In this document: in pieces, positions 1 through 8,805 of the stretch
Numbering within the stretch: position 1 is the first letter of the stretch
How the letters are laid out: each line of letters opens with the position of its first letter
Source of the DNA: JAMXLO01 sp963776505
GTDB lineage: Bacteria > Pseudomonadota > Alphaproteobacteria > Acetobacterales > Acetobacteraceae
DNA: 64,000 nt
Direction: 5' to 3'
Assembly: GCA_963776505.1 (NCBI GenBank)
Contig: CAVZNH010000027.1
Location: forward strand, 35,967-99,966
Notes under the pieces: model-generated
The model's input: only the letters and a program-made list of their open reading frames with translations
What the model was told of the DNA's origin: nothing
Databases searched by the model: none
Made by a program: the position numbers and the translations under genes

Positions 1-810
1 ACCGTTGCTGCCGAGATGCGGCAACAGGAACGCCACCTGATGCACGATGAACCCGACCTGTGCCGCGAGTGCCAGGGCGAACGGCAGGGCAACCGACCAA
101 AAGTGCAGGCTGCACAGCGCCTGCGCCTGGTTGCGATACGCGGTGAGCTCACCGTGTGCCGCCAGCGACGCCCCGCGCGATGCGCCCACATGGTCGATCG
201 ATGCAACACGCCCCACGCCGGCGAATACCATCGGCAGCAGAACCACCAGCCCGCCAAGCGCGATCATCAGCACGGCCTGTTCCAGGCCCATGCGGGGGAC
301 CAGCCGCACCAGCAGCGGTGCGATGGTGAAGCCGCCGGCGCTTGCACCGGTGAGTGCCAGGCTGAGCGCAAGCCCGCGCCTTGCATCGAACCAGTAGGCC
401 AGTGCCGTGGCGATTGCGGTGGTGGTCGTGCCCGCCCAGCCGACCGCCATGACAATGCTGCACAAATAGAGCTGCCAAGGCGCCTGCACACGGCTCAGGC
501 CGATCGCGCTGACCGCCATGATCACGACACCGCCGGCCAGCAGCAGCCGCGGACCCAGCACCTCGATCGCACGATGCACGCGCGACAGCAGCAGGGCACC
601 GGTCAGGTAGTTCACTGTGGTTGCCGAGGCGATCAGCGAGGACGGCCAGCCACGTGTCGCGTGCAGGTCGGCGAGATAGACCGACTGGCCATAGAAGCCG
701 AAGCCCCAGGCGAAGGTCGCCACGCAGAAGCACACCAGCACGACTGACCAGCCCTGACGGAACTCGCTCGCCGAGGCCTGGGTGGATTGGGAAATCGCAA
801 GTTCGCTCAT
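1..810 (-). CDS. MFS transporter (3' part outside window)
   Basis: Reading leftwards from ATG at 810, the frame stays open to the window edge, giving 270 codons of a polytopic membrane protein. It begins MSELAISQSTQASASEF, followed by hydrophobic helices, and contains the loop YWFDARRGLALSLALTG, which resembles the conserved cytoplasmic loop after helix 4 in major facilitator superfamily carriers. The C-terminal half is missing because the window starts here. An in-frame ATG at 858 would add 16 residues; 810 is preferred because a GGGG-type ribosome site precedes it. It diverges from the LysR gene at 892, which may control it. The substrate cannot be told from sequence; an organic acid is a guess. 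Confidence 0.82.
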   Translation of the reverse strand, partial: MSELAISQSTQASASEFRQGWSVVLVCFCVATFAWGFGFYGQSVYLADLHATRGWPSSLIASATTVNYLTGALLLSRVHRAIEVLGPRLLLAGGVVIMAVSAIGLSRVQAPWQLYLCSIVMAVGWAGTTTTAIATALAYWFDARRGLALSLALTGASAGGFTIAPLLVRLVPRMGLEQAVLMIALGGLVVLLPMVFAGVGRVASIDHVGASRGASLAAHGELTAYRNQAQALCSLHFWSVALPFALALAAQVGFIVHQVAFLLPHLGSNG

Positions 811-891
811 ACGCCCCAAGCTGTGATTGGGCGCGCCGCTGAACAAACGATTCTTCATGGCCGGTTCGGTTCAGAATAACTATCTTGAGCC

Positions 892-1818
892 ATGCCCGGC
901 CTGCCGCCCCTCAACGCCCTGCGCGCCTTCGAGGCCTCCGCCCGTCACCTCAGCATGAAGGAGGCGGCGACCGAGCTCTCGGTGACGCCAGGCGCGGTGA
1001 GCCAGTTGGTCCGCGGACTGGAGCAGCGGCTCGGCACGCAGTTGTTCCGCCGCGGCAACCGCTCGCTGGTGCTGACCGAGGCGGGGCAGAGCTACTTCGT
1101 GCCGATCCGCCACGCATTTCGCGAGATTGGCGAGGCGACGCGACGGCTGCGCGCGCTGCCGAACGCCGGCGTGCTGACCGTCAGTGCGCCGCCGGCGTTC
1201 GCCGCCTCATGGCTGGTGCCGCGGCTCGGCGCCTTCCGCGCGCGTCACGCCGATATCGAGCTCAACATCGCCACCACGCGCGGTCTGGCGAATTTCGTCG
1301 CTGACGGAGTGGACGTGGCGATCCGTCATGGCCTCGGGCGCTATCCCGGGCTGCACTGCGACCGCATCGCCAGCATCGCCATGATACCGGTGTGCAGTCC
1401 GCGGTTTCTTGCCTCACTCGGCGATCGCAGGCCGCGAACTCCGACCGACCTGATCGGCCTGCCACTCCTGCACGACGAGGATCGCCAGGACTGGGCGCTG
1501 TGGTTTCAGGCGCAGGGCGTGGCCGATCTGGGACGCGCGGCCTCGAGCGGCATCAGCTTCGACGACCAGATGCTGCTGATCCGCGCCGCGGCATCGCATC
1601 AGGGCATCGCGCTGGTGACCGAGACACTGGCCCGGGCGGAGCTCAGCCAGGGCGGGCTTGTGCGCGCGCTGGACGTCGCCTGGCCGCAGGAGTTTGCCTA
1701 TTGGCTGGTCTATCCTCGGGCCACCGCCGACCAGCCAAAGATCCTCGCCTTCCGCGACTGGCTGATCAGCGAGCGCGCGCGTCCAGCCAGGCGAGCAGCG
1801 CAGGGCCGTACGCCCTGA
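892..1818 (+). CDS. LysR-family transcriptional regulator (GcvA-like)
   Basis: A 308-aa DNA-binding regulator. Residues 1-60 form the LysR winged helix-turn-helix (LNALRAFEASARHLSMKEAA, then TPGAVSQLVRGLEQRLGTQL), and residues from about 90 form the periplasmic-binding-like effector domain. The N-terminus LPPLNALRAFEA is typical of the GcvA/AmpR-like subgroup. It sits back to back with the MFS gene, with only about 80 bases between starts. That layout is usual for a LysR protein controlling its divergent neighbour. Its 3' end overlaps the convergent DUF3445 gene by 53 bases. The effector is unknown. Confidence 0.9.
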   Translation: MPGLPPLNALRAFEASARHLSMKEAATELSVTPGAVSQLVRGLEQRLGTQLFRRGNRSLVLTEAGQSYFVPIRHAFREIGEATRRLRALPNAGVLTVSAPPAFAASWLVPRLGAFRARHADIELNIATTRGLANFVADGVDVAIRHGLGRYPGLHCDRIASIAMIPVCSPRFLASLGDRRPRTPTDLIGLPLLHDEDRQDWALWFQAQGVADLGRAASSGISFDDQMLLIRAAASHQGIALVTETLARAELSQGGLVRALDVAWPQEFAYWLVYPRATADQPKILAFRDWLISERARPARRAAQGRTP

Positions 1819-2668
1819 GGCTCTTGTAGTGCACCGTCGCCTCCGGCAGCGCACGCACCGCTTCGGCGAGCCGTGACGCGGCCTCGGGCGTCGTGATGGC
1901 ACGCGCCATCTTGTAGGAGTGCACGCGGATGCCGAACAGGATCGCGCCCGACTGCGGCAGGCGGCGAAGCGTCTGACGCTCGACGCGTAGGTGAAGGCTC
2001 TCGCCAGCATTGTCCGGCGTGACAGCCGTATTCGTCTGCTCGCGCCACTTGCCGGCGGGTTGAAACATCGCCGGATCGTCGAGCACCGACCAGTTGAGCC
2101 GCGACGCGATGTGGCCCGGTTTCACCTTCGCCATGAATCGATCGACCGGATTGGCAAGACGCTCGGCATAGAACGGCACTCGCCCATGCACCGAAACCAG
2201 CGGCTTGCCCAGTTTCTCGTGCAGTCGCCAACGGCTGGGAAAGCACAGCAGCGCGGCGGTGAAGATCGGCCCTTCGTCGCTCTGCTGGATGATGCACAGG
2301 TCCTCCTGCACCAGCCTGCCGGCGAGTTCCAGCGGATCGCATGCAGGCTCGCCGAGGTCCCAGACTTCGCCGGTCAGCACGTTGAGCAAGCGATCGCCGT
2401 CGCGCGAGAACCACTGCGGGACATACGTCGTCAGATTGGCCACAACCTCACGCAATGTCTCGGCGCGCGCTGCGTCGGACTCAGGCAGCGTACCGAAAAC
2501 CTGCTCATGCTGCTCTGCCAGCAGGCTGCATCGCTCCGCCATCTCGTCGCTGTAGCGCGCATCGATTTCGAACCAGGCGCCTTCGGGCACCGTGGTGAGT
2601 GCCATCGCCATGCGGTACGGGCCGCTTTCGAACGGCAGATAGACGGTCTCAGGCGGCAGCGGTCGCAT
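1766..2668 (-). CDS. DUF3445 / heme-dependent oxidative N-demethylase-like protein
   Basis: A 300-aa protein of the DUF3445 family, whose characterised relative is the alpha subunit of the heme-dependent dimethylamine oxidative N-demethylase. Recognisable blocks are FPSRWRLHEKLGKPLVSVHG near the middle and LRVERQTLRRLPQSGAILF near the C-terminus. The start is placed at ATG 2668 (MRPLPPETVYLPFESGPY). The open frame continues upstream to 2875, but that stretch has low-complexity, Arg-rich composition and is not family-like. No partner subunits (flavin reductase or THF-binding) are next to it, so a true N-demethylase role is uncertain. Its 3' end overlaps the convergent LysR gene. Confidence 0.8.
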   Translation of the reverse strand: MRPLPPETVYLPFESGPYRMAMALTTVPEGAWFEIDARYSDEMAERCSLLAEQHEQVFGTLPESDAARAETLREVVANLTTYVPQWFSRDGDRLLNVLTGEVWDLGEPACDPLELAGRLVQEDLCIIQQSDEGPIFTAALLCFPSRWRLHEKLGKPLVSVHGRVPFYAERLANPVDRFMAKVKPGHIASRLNWSVLDDPAMFQPAGKWREQTNTAVTPDNAGESLHLRVERQTLRRLPQSGAILFGIRVHSYKMARAITTPEAASRLAEAVRALPEATVHYKSLRAYGPALLAWLDARAR

Positions 2669-2813
2669 CACCCATTCTTGCCGAACCGTACTGCGACCGT
2701 CGAGGTCGCCCGCAGCCACAAATCTGGCCCTCCCCTCACGGCCCGTTAATCGCCGTCTGCCAGTCTGGCGATGCGGCCTGGCGCTGCGGCACATCGATGC
2801 GCGGTGAGGAGTG

Positions 2814-4025
2814 ATGGCCCGCGAGATCAGAAGTCTCACCGGACTGCGCGGCGTGGCGGCCCTCATCGTCGTCAACTACCATTTCACCCAGAATTTTGCT
2901 GTCGAGCCTTCGAGGCTGCATGCCCTGGCACTGCGCGGCTACCTGGCGGTGGACGTATTCTTCGTGCTCAGCGGCTTCGTCCTGGCGCACACCTGCGGCC
3001 GGATGTTCGTCTCCGGCTGCACCGCCACCGCCTATCGGGCGTTCCTGCTGCGCCGGGTGGCGCGGATCATGCCGCTGTATGCCGTTGCAACAGCCGTGGT
3101 GCTGGCGGAGATCGCTGCGGCAGGTTTCCGCCTGCCTGGCTGGGAGAACCCGGCCGGCGTGATCCTCGCCAATCTCCTGCTGATCCAGGCCTGGAGCCTC
3201 GCCCCATCGATCGTCGCGGCGTCGTGGTCGGTCAGCACCGAGGTCGCCGCCTATCTGGCGTTCCCCCTCCTGCTGCGACTGACGGTGTTCGCCGGCCGCG
3301 GCCGCGCCGTGGACAGCCTGCTGATGGCGTCCCTGCTGGTGATCCTCGCCGCGATCGGGGGTCGCATACTCGGCCCGGCCACCAACGGCGCGCTCGACCT
3401 CAGTGACGGGACGACCCCATGGCCGCTGCTGCGCTGCCTGGGCGGCTTCATGTTGGGTCTGCTGACATTCCGGCTGGCGCAGATCGAGCGAACCATGACC
3501 CTGGCGGCCAATGACTGGTGGGTCGTAGCGGTCATCGCTGCATTCGGGCTTGCGCTTTGGTCAGGGCTTCCCGATCTCGCGGTGTATCCCTGCCTGCCGC
3601 TGATCGTCCTCATCGCTGCCACAGACAGGCGACTGCCGGCCTGCCTGCTGGCCAATCGCCCGGTACGCTGGCTGGGCGAATGCTCCTACGCGGTCTATCT
3701 GCTGCACGGTGAGGTCATCCGCCACACGATGCGCCTACTGCGGCCGCACTTGGCGATCGACGCGAGCGGAATGGGACGCGTGATCGGCGGCCTGTGCATC
3801 ATGCTCGTTCTGCTGAGCCTGGCAGCCGCGTCGCACCGCTGGATCGAGGTGCCCGCCCGCCAGTTCCTACGCAACCTGCACCGCGACAAGCCGCCTCGGC
3901 GTAAGCGCGGCGCTCAGATCACACCCTTCGCGCGCAGCGTCGCCAGCGCGTCGGCATCGAGCCCGAGCCGATCGGCAAGCACCGCATCGGTGTGCTCGCC
4001 CAACAACGGCGGTGGAATACGGTAA
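2814..4025 (+). CDS. Membrane-bound acyltransferase, AT3 family (OafA/YrhL-like)
   Basis: About 403 aa with some ten hydrophobic helices. The N-terminus REIRSLTGLRGVAALIVVNYH carries the Arg and the helix-1 His typical of acyltransferase-3 enzymes, and GYLAVDVFFVLSGFVLAH is the second family block. Such inner-membrane proteins O-acetylate or otherwise acylate sugars, lipids or glycans. A GAGGA ribosome site lies at 2806-2810, so the ATG at 2814 is preferred to the GTG at 2811, although the spacing is short. The last about 35 residues overlap the convergent CoA-transferase gene and look like an unselected extension. The acceptor substrate is unknown. Confidence 0.87.
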   Translation: MAREIRSLTGLRGVAALIVVNYHFTQNFAVEPSRLHALALRGYLAVDVFFVLSGFVLAHTCGRMFVSGCTATAYRAFLLRRVARIMPLYAVATAVVLAEIAAAGFRLPGWENPAGVILANLLLIQAWSLAPSIVAASWSVSTEVAAYLAFPLLLRLTVFAGRGRAVDSLLMASLLVILAAIGGRILGPATNGALDLSDGTTPWPLLRCLGGFMLGLLTFRLAQIERTMTLAANDWWVVAVIAAFGLALWSGLPDLAVYPCLPLIVLIAATDRRLPACLLANRPVRWLGECSYAVYLLHGEVIRHTMRLLRPHLAIDASGMGRVIGGLCIMLVLLSLAAASHRWIEVPARQFLRNLHRDKPPRRKRGAQITPFARSVASASASSPSRSASTASVCSPNNGGGIR

Positions 4026-5149
4026 TCCGGCGGCGTCTCCGACAGACGCACCGGATTGGCGATCACCTTCACCGTCTCGCCCGATCCGTGCGCCATCTCG
4101 CGCACCACGCCACGCGCCATCACATGCGGATCGGCAAACACCTCCGACAGCTTGTTGATCGGCCCGCAGCCGATCTTCAAAGCCTCCAGCCGCTCCACCC
4201 ACCACGTGGTCTGTTGCTGCTGCATCACCGGCGTCAGTGTGTCGGTGACGAGTTGCCGGTTCTCTACCCGCGCCGCGTTGGTGGCGAACCGCGCATCCTC
4301 CAGCAGATGCGTCAACGCGAACGCCTCGCAGAACCGCTTGAACGTCGGGTCATTGCCGATCGACAGCACGATGTGCCCGTCCGCGGTTGGAAACACCTGA
4401 TACGGCACGATGTTGGGATGCTGGTTGCCGAGCCGCGCCGGGTTCTCGCCGGTCGCCAGGTAGTTCATTCCCTGGTTCGCCAGCCACGCCACATGCGTGT
4501 CCAGCATGCCGATGTCGATCTGCTGTCCCTGCCCTGTCGCATCGCGATGCCGCAGCGCGGCCAGTATGCCGATGCAGCCGTACAGTCCTGCGAACAGATC
4601 GGCGACCGGCACGCCCACCTTCTGCGGCAAACCGTCCGGCTCGCCGGTCAGGCTCATCACGCCGCCCATCGCCTGGATCAGCAAATCATAGCCCGGCCGC
4701 GGCGCATATGGCCCCGTCTGCCCAAAGCCGGTGATCGAGCAATAGATCAGCCGCGGAAACTTCGCGTGCAGATCTTCATACCCAAGCCCGTACTTCGCCA
4801 GCGCGCCGACCTTGAAGTTCTCCACCAGGATGTCGCACTGCGCGATCAGCTGCCGCGCGATCGCTTGACCTTCCGGCTGTGCGATGTCCAGCGTGACCGA
4901 GCGCTTGTTGCGGTTCACCCCGACAAAATACGCGCTCTCCTTTGTCCCCGGCATGTACGGCGGCGCGAAGCCTCGTGTGTCGTCGCCGGCACCGGGCCGC
5001 TCGATCTTGATCACGTCGGCACCGAGATCGGCCAGCATCTGCGCGCAGGTCGGCCCCGCCAGCACGCGCGTCAGGTCGAACACGCGCAGGCCCCTCAGGG
5101 GACCCGTGGGAAGTGGTCCGGTGGGTTGCGCACCAATGGGTTCAGTCAT
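3914..5149 (-). CDS. Class III CoA-transferase (CaiB/BaiF family)
   Basis: A 411-aa enzyme that moves coenzyme A between carboxylic acids. The signature GLRVFDLTRVLAGPTCAQML at the start, the NKRSVTLD block, and RPGYDLLIQAMGG with its catalytic Asp mark a formyl-CoA:oxalate transferase-type protein. The start is set at ATG 5149 because GGAGAG lies just upstream; the frame remains open 13 codons further. It is divergent from the MFS gene at 5228, which could import the acid that this enzyme activates. The actual substrate is not evident. Confidence 0.92.
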   Translation of the reverse strand: MTEPIGAQPTGPLPTGPLRGLRVFDLTRVLAGPTCAQMLADLGADVIKIERPGAGDDTRGFAPPYMPGTKESAYFVGVNRNKRSVTLDIAQPEGQAIARQLIAQCDILVENFKVGALAKYGLGYEDLHAKFPRLIYCSITGFGQTGPYAPRPGYDLLIQAMGGVMSLTGEPDGLPQKVGVPVADLFAGLYGCIGILAALRHRDATGQGQQIDIGMLDTHVAWLANQGMNYLATGENPARLGNQHPNIVPYQVFPTADGHIVLSIGNDPTFKRFCEAFALTHLLEDARFATNAARVENRQLVTDTLTPVMQQQQTTWWVERLEALKIGCGPINKLSEVFADPHVMARGVVREMAHGSGETVKVIANPVRLSETPPDYRIPPPLLGEHTDAVLADRLGLDADALATLRAKGVI

Positions 5150-5227
5150 TCGTCTCTCCGCCTTGTCGGGCCGCCGGAGCGGGTCCATACCGCCCTGCCG
5201 CTTATACCCCGGGAGGAGATGCCGGCA

Positions 5228-6475
5228 ATGCCGGACACCATGGCGCCGCAGCGCGCGGCCAGCATCGAGAGCCGCGCGTCATGGACTGCGGCCTGCCTCA
5301 CACTCGGCATCCTGTCGATCTCCTACGGCTCGCCGCTGCTGGTGGTGGTCGGCTTGAAGCCGATCCAGGAGACACTAGGGACCGATCGCTCCGTCGTGGC
5401 GCTCGCTGGCGCGTTGGTCTGGGTCGGCACCGGTCTCGGCGGCATCATGATGGGCTGGCTCGCGGATCGCATCGGCATCCGCTCTACCGTAATGATTGGC
5501 GCGGTCATGATGGCGGCCGGCCTTGCAGTCTCCTCCATCGGCAGCGTGTGGGCGCTGTACGTCGGGCACGGCCTGCTGATCGGCCTGGTCGGCAACGGCG
5601 CGATCTATGCGCCACTCGTGGTCTACGTCACCCGCTGGTTCGACCGCCGACGCGGCTCGGCGCTGGCGCTGATCTCATCCGGGCAGTACATCGCCGGAAT
5701 TGTCTGGCCGACGGTATTCGAGCGCGGCATCGCAAGGTACGGCTGGCCGACCACCATGCTGGCGTACTCGGGCGTGGTGATCGCGGTGATCCTGCCGCTG
5801 GCACTGCTGTTTCTGCGGCCCGCACCCGAGGCGCACGCCATGCACGCCCGCTCCACCGACCCGCGTAAGGGCGAGCCGGTACTCGGCATGCCGCCCAATC
5901 TCGTACTGGCGCTGATCTGCATCGCAGCGTTCTTCTGCTGCATTCCGATGGCGGTGCCGAACGGGCACCTGGTGGCGTTCTGCAGCGACCTCGGCATTCC
6001 ACCGGCACACGGCGCGGCGATGCTGTCGGTGTTGCTCGCCTGCGCATTCTTGAGCCGGCAGTTCTGGGGCATGCTGGCCGATCGCATCGGCGGGTTGCGC
6101 GCGGTGATGGCAGGATCGGCCTGTCAGGCCGTGGCGATCGGCGCCTTCCTGCTGACACAGAACGAGATAGGCCTGTTCGCCGTATCCGCCGCCTTCGGGC
6201 TTGGCTTCTCCGGCATCATCCCATCCTACGTCGTGGCGATCCGCGAACTGTTCCCGGCATCCGAGGCGTCGTGGCGCGTGCCGACCTTCTTCTTTCTCGG
6301 CATGGGCGGCATGGCGTTTGGAAGCTGGCTCGCCGGCGAGCTGTATGACCATTACGGCTTCTACGCACCCGCGTTCGGCGTCGGCGTGTTCTTCAACGCC
6401 GCCAACCTGGCCATGATCGGGTTTCTGGTGTCGCGGCAGCGTGGCCAACAACGGCTGGCTTTCGCCTACCGCTAG
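5228..6475 (+). CDS. MFS transporter (oxalate/formate or monocarboxylate type)
   Basis: A 415-aa transporter with twelve predicted helices. The motif GWLADRIGIRS after helix 2 and the repeat MLADRIGGLRAVM in the second half are the classic MFS loop signatures. The architecture and the adjacent class III CoA-transferase suggest a carboxylate carrier. The strong ribosome site GGGAGGAG at 5211-5218 directly abuts an ATG at 5219, so the next in-frame ATG at 5228 has better spacing and is chosen. The same frame is open far upstream on the plus strand, but that part is antisense to the CoA-transferase and is not coding. Confidence 0.9.
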   Translation: MPDTMAPQRAASIESRASWTAACLTLGILSISYGSPLLVVVGLKPIQETLGTDRSVVALAGALVWVGTGLGGIMMGWLADRIGIRSTVMIGAVMMAAGLAVSSIGSVWALYVGHGLLIGLVGNGAIYAPLVVYVTRWFDRRRGSALALISSGQYIAGIVWPTVFERGIARYGWPTTMLAYSGVVIAVILPLALLFLRPAPEAHAMHARSTDPRKGEPVLGMPPNLVLALICIAAFFCCIPMAVPNGHLVAFCSDLGIPPAHGAAMLSVLLACAFLSRQFWGMLADRIGGLRAVMAGSACQAVAIGAFLLTQNEIGLFAVSAAFGLGFSGIIPSYVVAIRELFPASEASWRVPTFFFLGMGGMAFGSWLAGELYDHYGFYAPAFGVGVFFNAANLAMIGFLVSRQRGQQRLAFAYR

Positions 6476-6496
6476 CGGCAGGTCACCAACTGAGTG

Positions 6497-6811
6497 TCAG
6501 CGGCGCCCGCGATCGGATCGTGGGGCAAATCCCCGCGGTCGCTTGTCCGCATCGCGAACACGCTGAGGATCGTGCGATGGCTCAGGCGCCTGCGTGCGGG
6601 TACCGCGATCTTCGGCGCCGACCGCCACCATCTGGTGCTCGCTGACCGTGCGTTCCTGACCGTCGCCTACGCGCTTTACTCGATATTGGCAGACATTGGC
6701 CTCGGCAGGCAGCTTGCGGGAAATCGTGTGGATGTCCCACGGACTGCTTTCGGCGTACCTGTCCAGGGTCAGCCGTACACGACTGCCCACTCCGAACTTG
6801 TGTGACACCAT
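6497..6811 (-). CDS. Conserved small hypothetical protein
   Basis: About 104 aa. The core MVSHKFGVGSRVRLTLDRY, then YRVKRVGDGQERTVSEHQMV, resembles small alphaproteobacterial proteins of unknown function with the pattern 'F-x-G-x-x-V-R-L ... Y-R-I-K ... E-R-V-x-E-x-Q-L', read from memory of such proteins. The last 30 residues are charged and low in complexity. The start at 6811 fits the conserved core; 6841 is an alternative 10 codons upstream. It lies downstream of the cold-shock gene on the same strand but beyond a hairpin. Function unknown. Confidence 0.55.
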   Translation of the reverse strand: MVSHKFGVGSRVRLTLDRYAESSPWDIHTISRKLPAEANVCQYRVKRVGDGQERTVSEHQMVAVGAEDRGTRTQAPEPSHDPQRVRDADKRPRGFAPRSDRGRR

Positions 6812-6839
6812 CGGAGACACGCTCCAGCCCGATGAACTC

Positions 6840-6860
6840 ATCCCCGCAGGATGCGGGGAT
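6840..6860 (-). terminator. Hairpin downstream of cold-shock gene
   Basis: A perfect 9-bp inverted repeat, ATCCCCGCA/TGCGGGGAT, with a 3-nt loop starts 13 bases beyond the cold-shock stop codon. The stem is GC-rich but no T run follows in the direction of transcription. It may act as a terminator or as a 3' RNA-stability element. It also overlaps the upstream edge of the next small gene's possible start. Confidence 0.5.
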
Positions 6861-6873
6861 GGTCGCCATCCGC

Positions 6874-7080
6874 TCAGGTAGCTTGCAGGTTGACCGCGGA
6901 AGTCTTGCCCTGCTGACCACGCTCGAGGTCGTAGCTGACCTTTTGGCCCTCGTTCAGTCCCGTGAGCCCTGCCCGCTCCACCGCCGAGATATGCACGAAG
7001 ACATCCTTCGAGCCATCATCCGGCTGAATGAAACCGTAGCCCTTCTGCCCATTGAACCACTTGACCGTACCTGAAGACAT
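6874..7080 (-). CDS. cspA: Cold-shock domain protein (CspA family)
   Basis: A 68-aa single cold-shock domain beginning MSSGTVKWFNGQKGYGFI and containing the two RNA-binding motifs KGYGFI (RNP1) and VFVHIS (RNP2). Such proteins bind single-stranded RNA/DNA and relieve RNA secondary structure. The start at 7080 has CGGAGTGA upstream as a ribosome site; the frame is open further but not family-like. The 213 bases upstream, to the next gene, would hold the promoter and 5' leader, which in this family is often regulatory. The symbol is generic, as several paralogues usually exist. Confidence 0.95.
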   Translation of the reverse strand: MSSGTVKWFNGQKGYGFIQPDDGSKDVFVHISAVERAGLTGLNEGQKVSYDLERGQQGKTSAVNLQAT

Positions 7081-7293
7081 TACGTCACTCCGGGTAATAT
7101 CGGCGATCCGCACTGTGCAGACCGTAGTACTTTTCATCCGAGATGCCCGATGCGACAAGGTCGCGTATGCGGATCTGGCCAAGAGTGACCCTGGCGAAAA
7201 GTGCCGAAGTCCGGATATGGGGAGGCCGGTCTGGACTTGCGAGGGTCAATGACACCGGGGCGTGAACAAATGTCCCGGTGTAGCCAAGGCATA

Positions 7294-8202
7294 TCAGCCC
7301 TTGCCGAGATGCGTCCCCACCAGTCGCTCGCACAGCTTCGCCATCTCGGTGTGATCGGCGTCGGAACCGAACATCGCCTGTGCGGCGGTGACCATCTCCT
7401 TGGTGAGCGCCGACAGGGGCGCCGGCGTTTCGGTCTCGCGTCCAACCTGCAGCGCGATGGACAGGTCCTTCGCCAGCAGCCCCATTGTGAATCCAGCGTT
7501 GAACTTTCGTGAAAGCACGAACTGCTTGAACTTCTTCTGCGTCGAGTTGTTCATTCCCGTCGCCGCGTTCAGTACATCCACCATCACCGCCGGATCGAGG
7601 CCGAAGCGCTGGCCGATCAGCAGTGCCTCGATACCGATCAGAAAGCCGCCGGCACTCACCAGGTTGTTCAGCGCCTTCATCGCCTGACCCGATCCGACGT
7701 CGCCGGTGCGCAGCACAGATGTGCCCATCGCCCGCAGTACCGACATCACCGAATCGATGATCGCCAAATCGCCACCCACCATGATCGCCAACTCGCCGGT
7801 CTTCGCGCGCGACACGCCGCCCGACACCGGAGCGTCGATCATGTGGCCGCCGAGTTCCATTACGCGTTCCGCCAGCATCTGCGTCACTGACGGCACGCCA
7901 GAGCTCATCTCGATTACCACGGTGCCCGGCTTCATGCCGGCCATCACATTGTCATCGCCACTCGTCAGCACGTGCTCGACGATCGCGCTGGTCGGCAGCA
8001 TGGTGATCACGACATCCGACGCAGCGGCGAGCTGACGCAGGCTGTCGGGTGCGTCGCCGCCGATCTGCTGCACGAAGTTGTTGGCAACCTCGCGACGCGA
8101 GTCATTCACGTGCACGTCGAAGCCCGCCTTCACCAGGCAGGCCGCCATCGGCCATCCCATGTTGCCGACACCAACGAAACCGACGCTTGGCTTGGCCGCC
8201 AT
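7294..8202 (-). CDS. 3-hydroxyisobutyrate dehydrogenase-family oxidoreductase
   Basis: A 302-aa NAD(P)-dependent beta-hydroxyacid dehydrogenase. The N-terminal Rossmann motif is GFVGVGNMGWPMAACLVKAG, the substrate-binding block is DAPVSGGVSRAKTGELAI, and GQAMKALNNL carries the catalytic Lys. These three motifs are diagnostic of the family (3-hydroxyisobutyrate, tartronate semialdehyde and related substrates). The start ATG overlaps the stop codon of the upstream decarboxylase gene (TGATG at 8200-8204), showing translational coupling. The neighbouring ring-oxygenase genes suggest a catabolic hydroxyacid substrate, which is inference. Confidence 0.9.
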   Translation of the reverse strand: MAAKPSVGFVGVGNMGWPMAACLVKAGFDVHVNDSRREVANNFVQQIGGDAPDSLRQLAAASDVVITMLPTSAIVEHVLTSGDDNVMAGMKPGTVVIEMSSGVPSVTQMLAERVMELGGHMIDAPVSGGVSRAKTGELAIMVGGDLAIIDSVMSVLRAMGTSVLRTGDVGSGQAMKALNNLVSAGGFLIGIEALLIGQRFGLDPAVMVDVLNAATGMNNSTQKKFKQFVLSRKFNAGFTMGLLAKDLSIALQVGRETETPAPLSALTKEMVTAAQAMFGSDADHTEMAKLCERLVGTHLGKG

Positions 8203-8633
8203 CAGTCGCTGCCCCCTTTGTTCCCTTGCGCGCTGTCCGCTTCCTTGAAGACTTCCGTGGCGATACGGAACGCCTCCAGACACGCCGGAATGCCGCAATA
8301 CGCGCCGATCTGCAGCAGGATCTCCTTGATCTCGTCACGCGTCACGCCGTTGGTAAGTGCCGCGCGTAGATGCAACCGAAACTCCGAGCCGCGATTCAAT
8401 GCGGCCAGCATCGTCAGATTGATCATGCTGCGCGTCTTGCGGGTAAGACCAGGACGCGTCCAGATCATGCCCCACGCGACTTCCGTGGTAATCTGCTGGA
8501 ACGCAGCGTTGAAGTCGTCGGCGCGCGTCAGAGAACCATCGACGTAGTCGCCGCCCAGCACATCGCGGCGCACCTCCAATCCCTTCTTGAACAGGTCGCT
8601 CTGGTATTCCGGGCGGTTGGGAATATCGGCCAT
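8202..8633 (-). CDS. Carboxymuconolactone decarboxylase family protein (PcaC-like)
   Basis: A 143-aa alpha-helical protein. The blocks WTRPGLTRKTRSMINLTMLA and EIKEILLQIGAYCGIPAC match the PcaC/AhpD fold family; length and arrangement resemble gamma-carboxymuconolactone decarboxylase of the protocatechuate branch of the beta-ketoadipate pathway. Only a family-level call is safe, because close relatives have other functions. GGAGG lies 9 bases before ATG 8633. It is the first gene of a two-gene coupled unit with the dehydrogenase and is divergent from the Rieske oxygenase. Confidence 0.85.
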   Translation of the reverse strand: MADIPNRPEYQSDLFKKGLEVRRDVLGGDYVDGSLTRADDFNAAFQQITTEVAWGMIWTRPGLTRKTRSMINLTMLAALNRGSEFRLHLRAALTNGVTRDEIKEILLQIGAYCGIPACLEAFRIATEVFKEADSAQGNKGGSD

Positions 8634-8805
8634 TACGCATGTCCTCCAATGCAGATCGCGGACGGTAGAGACTGAGGTACGCATCGGCAAGTTGACGCCA
8701 CCTCACAAACTTGACGTCAGTCGCACCAAAGGTTCATCGTCCCCGGCAGCACTGCGGCCAAAAAAACCAACGCTCGGCAAACAATCGAGGGACAGGAGGC
8801 TTGCC

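Noticed and set aside
3992..5218. Long plus-strand open frame extending the MFS gene upstream by about 400 codons
   Set aside because: It is antisense to the CoA-transferase gene, Arg/His/Gln-rich and without family similarity; the MFS ribosome site is at 5211-5218.
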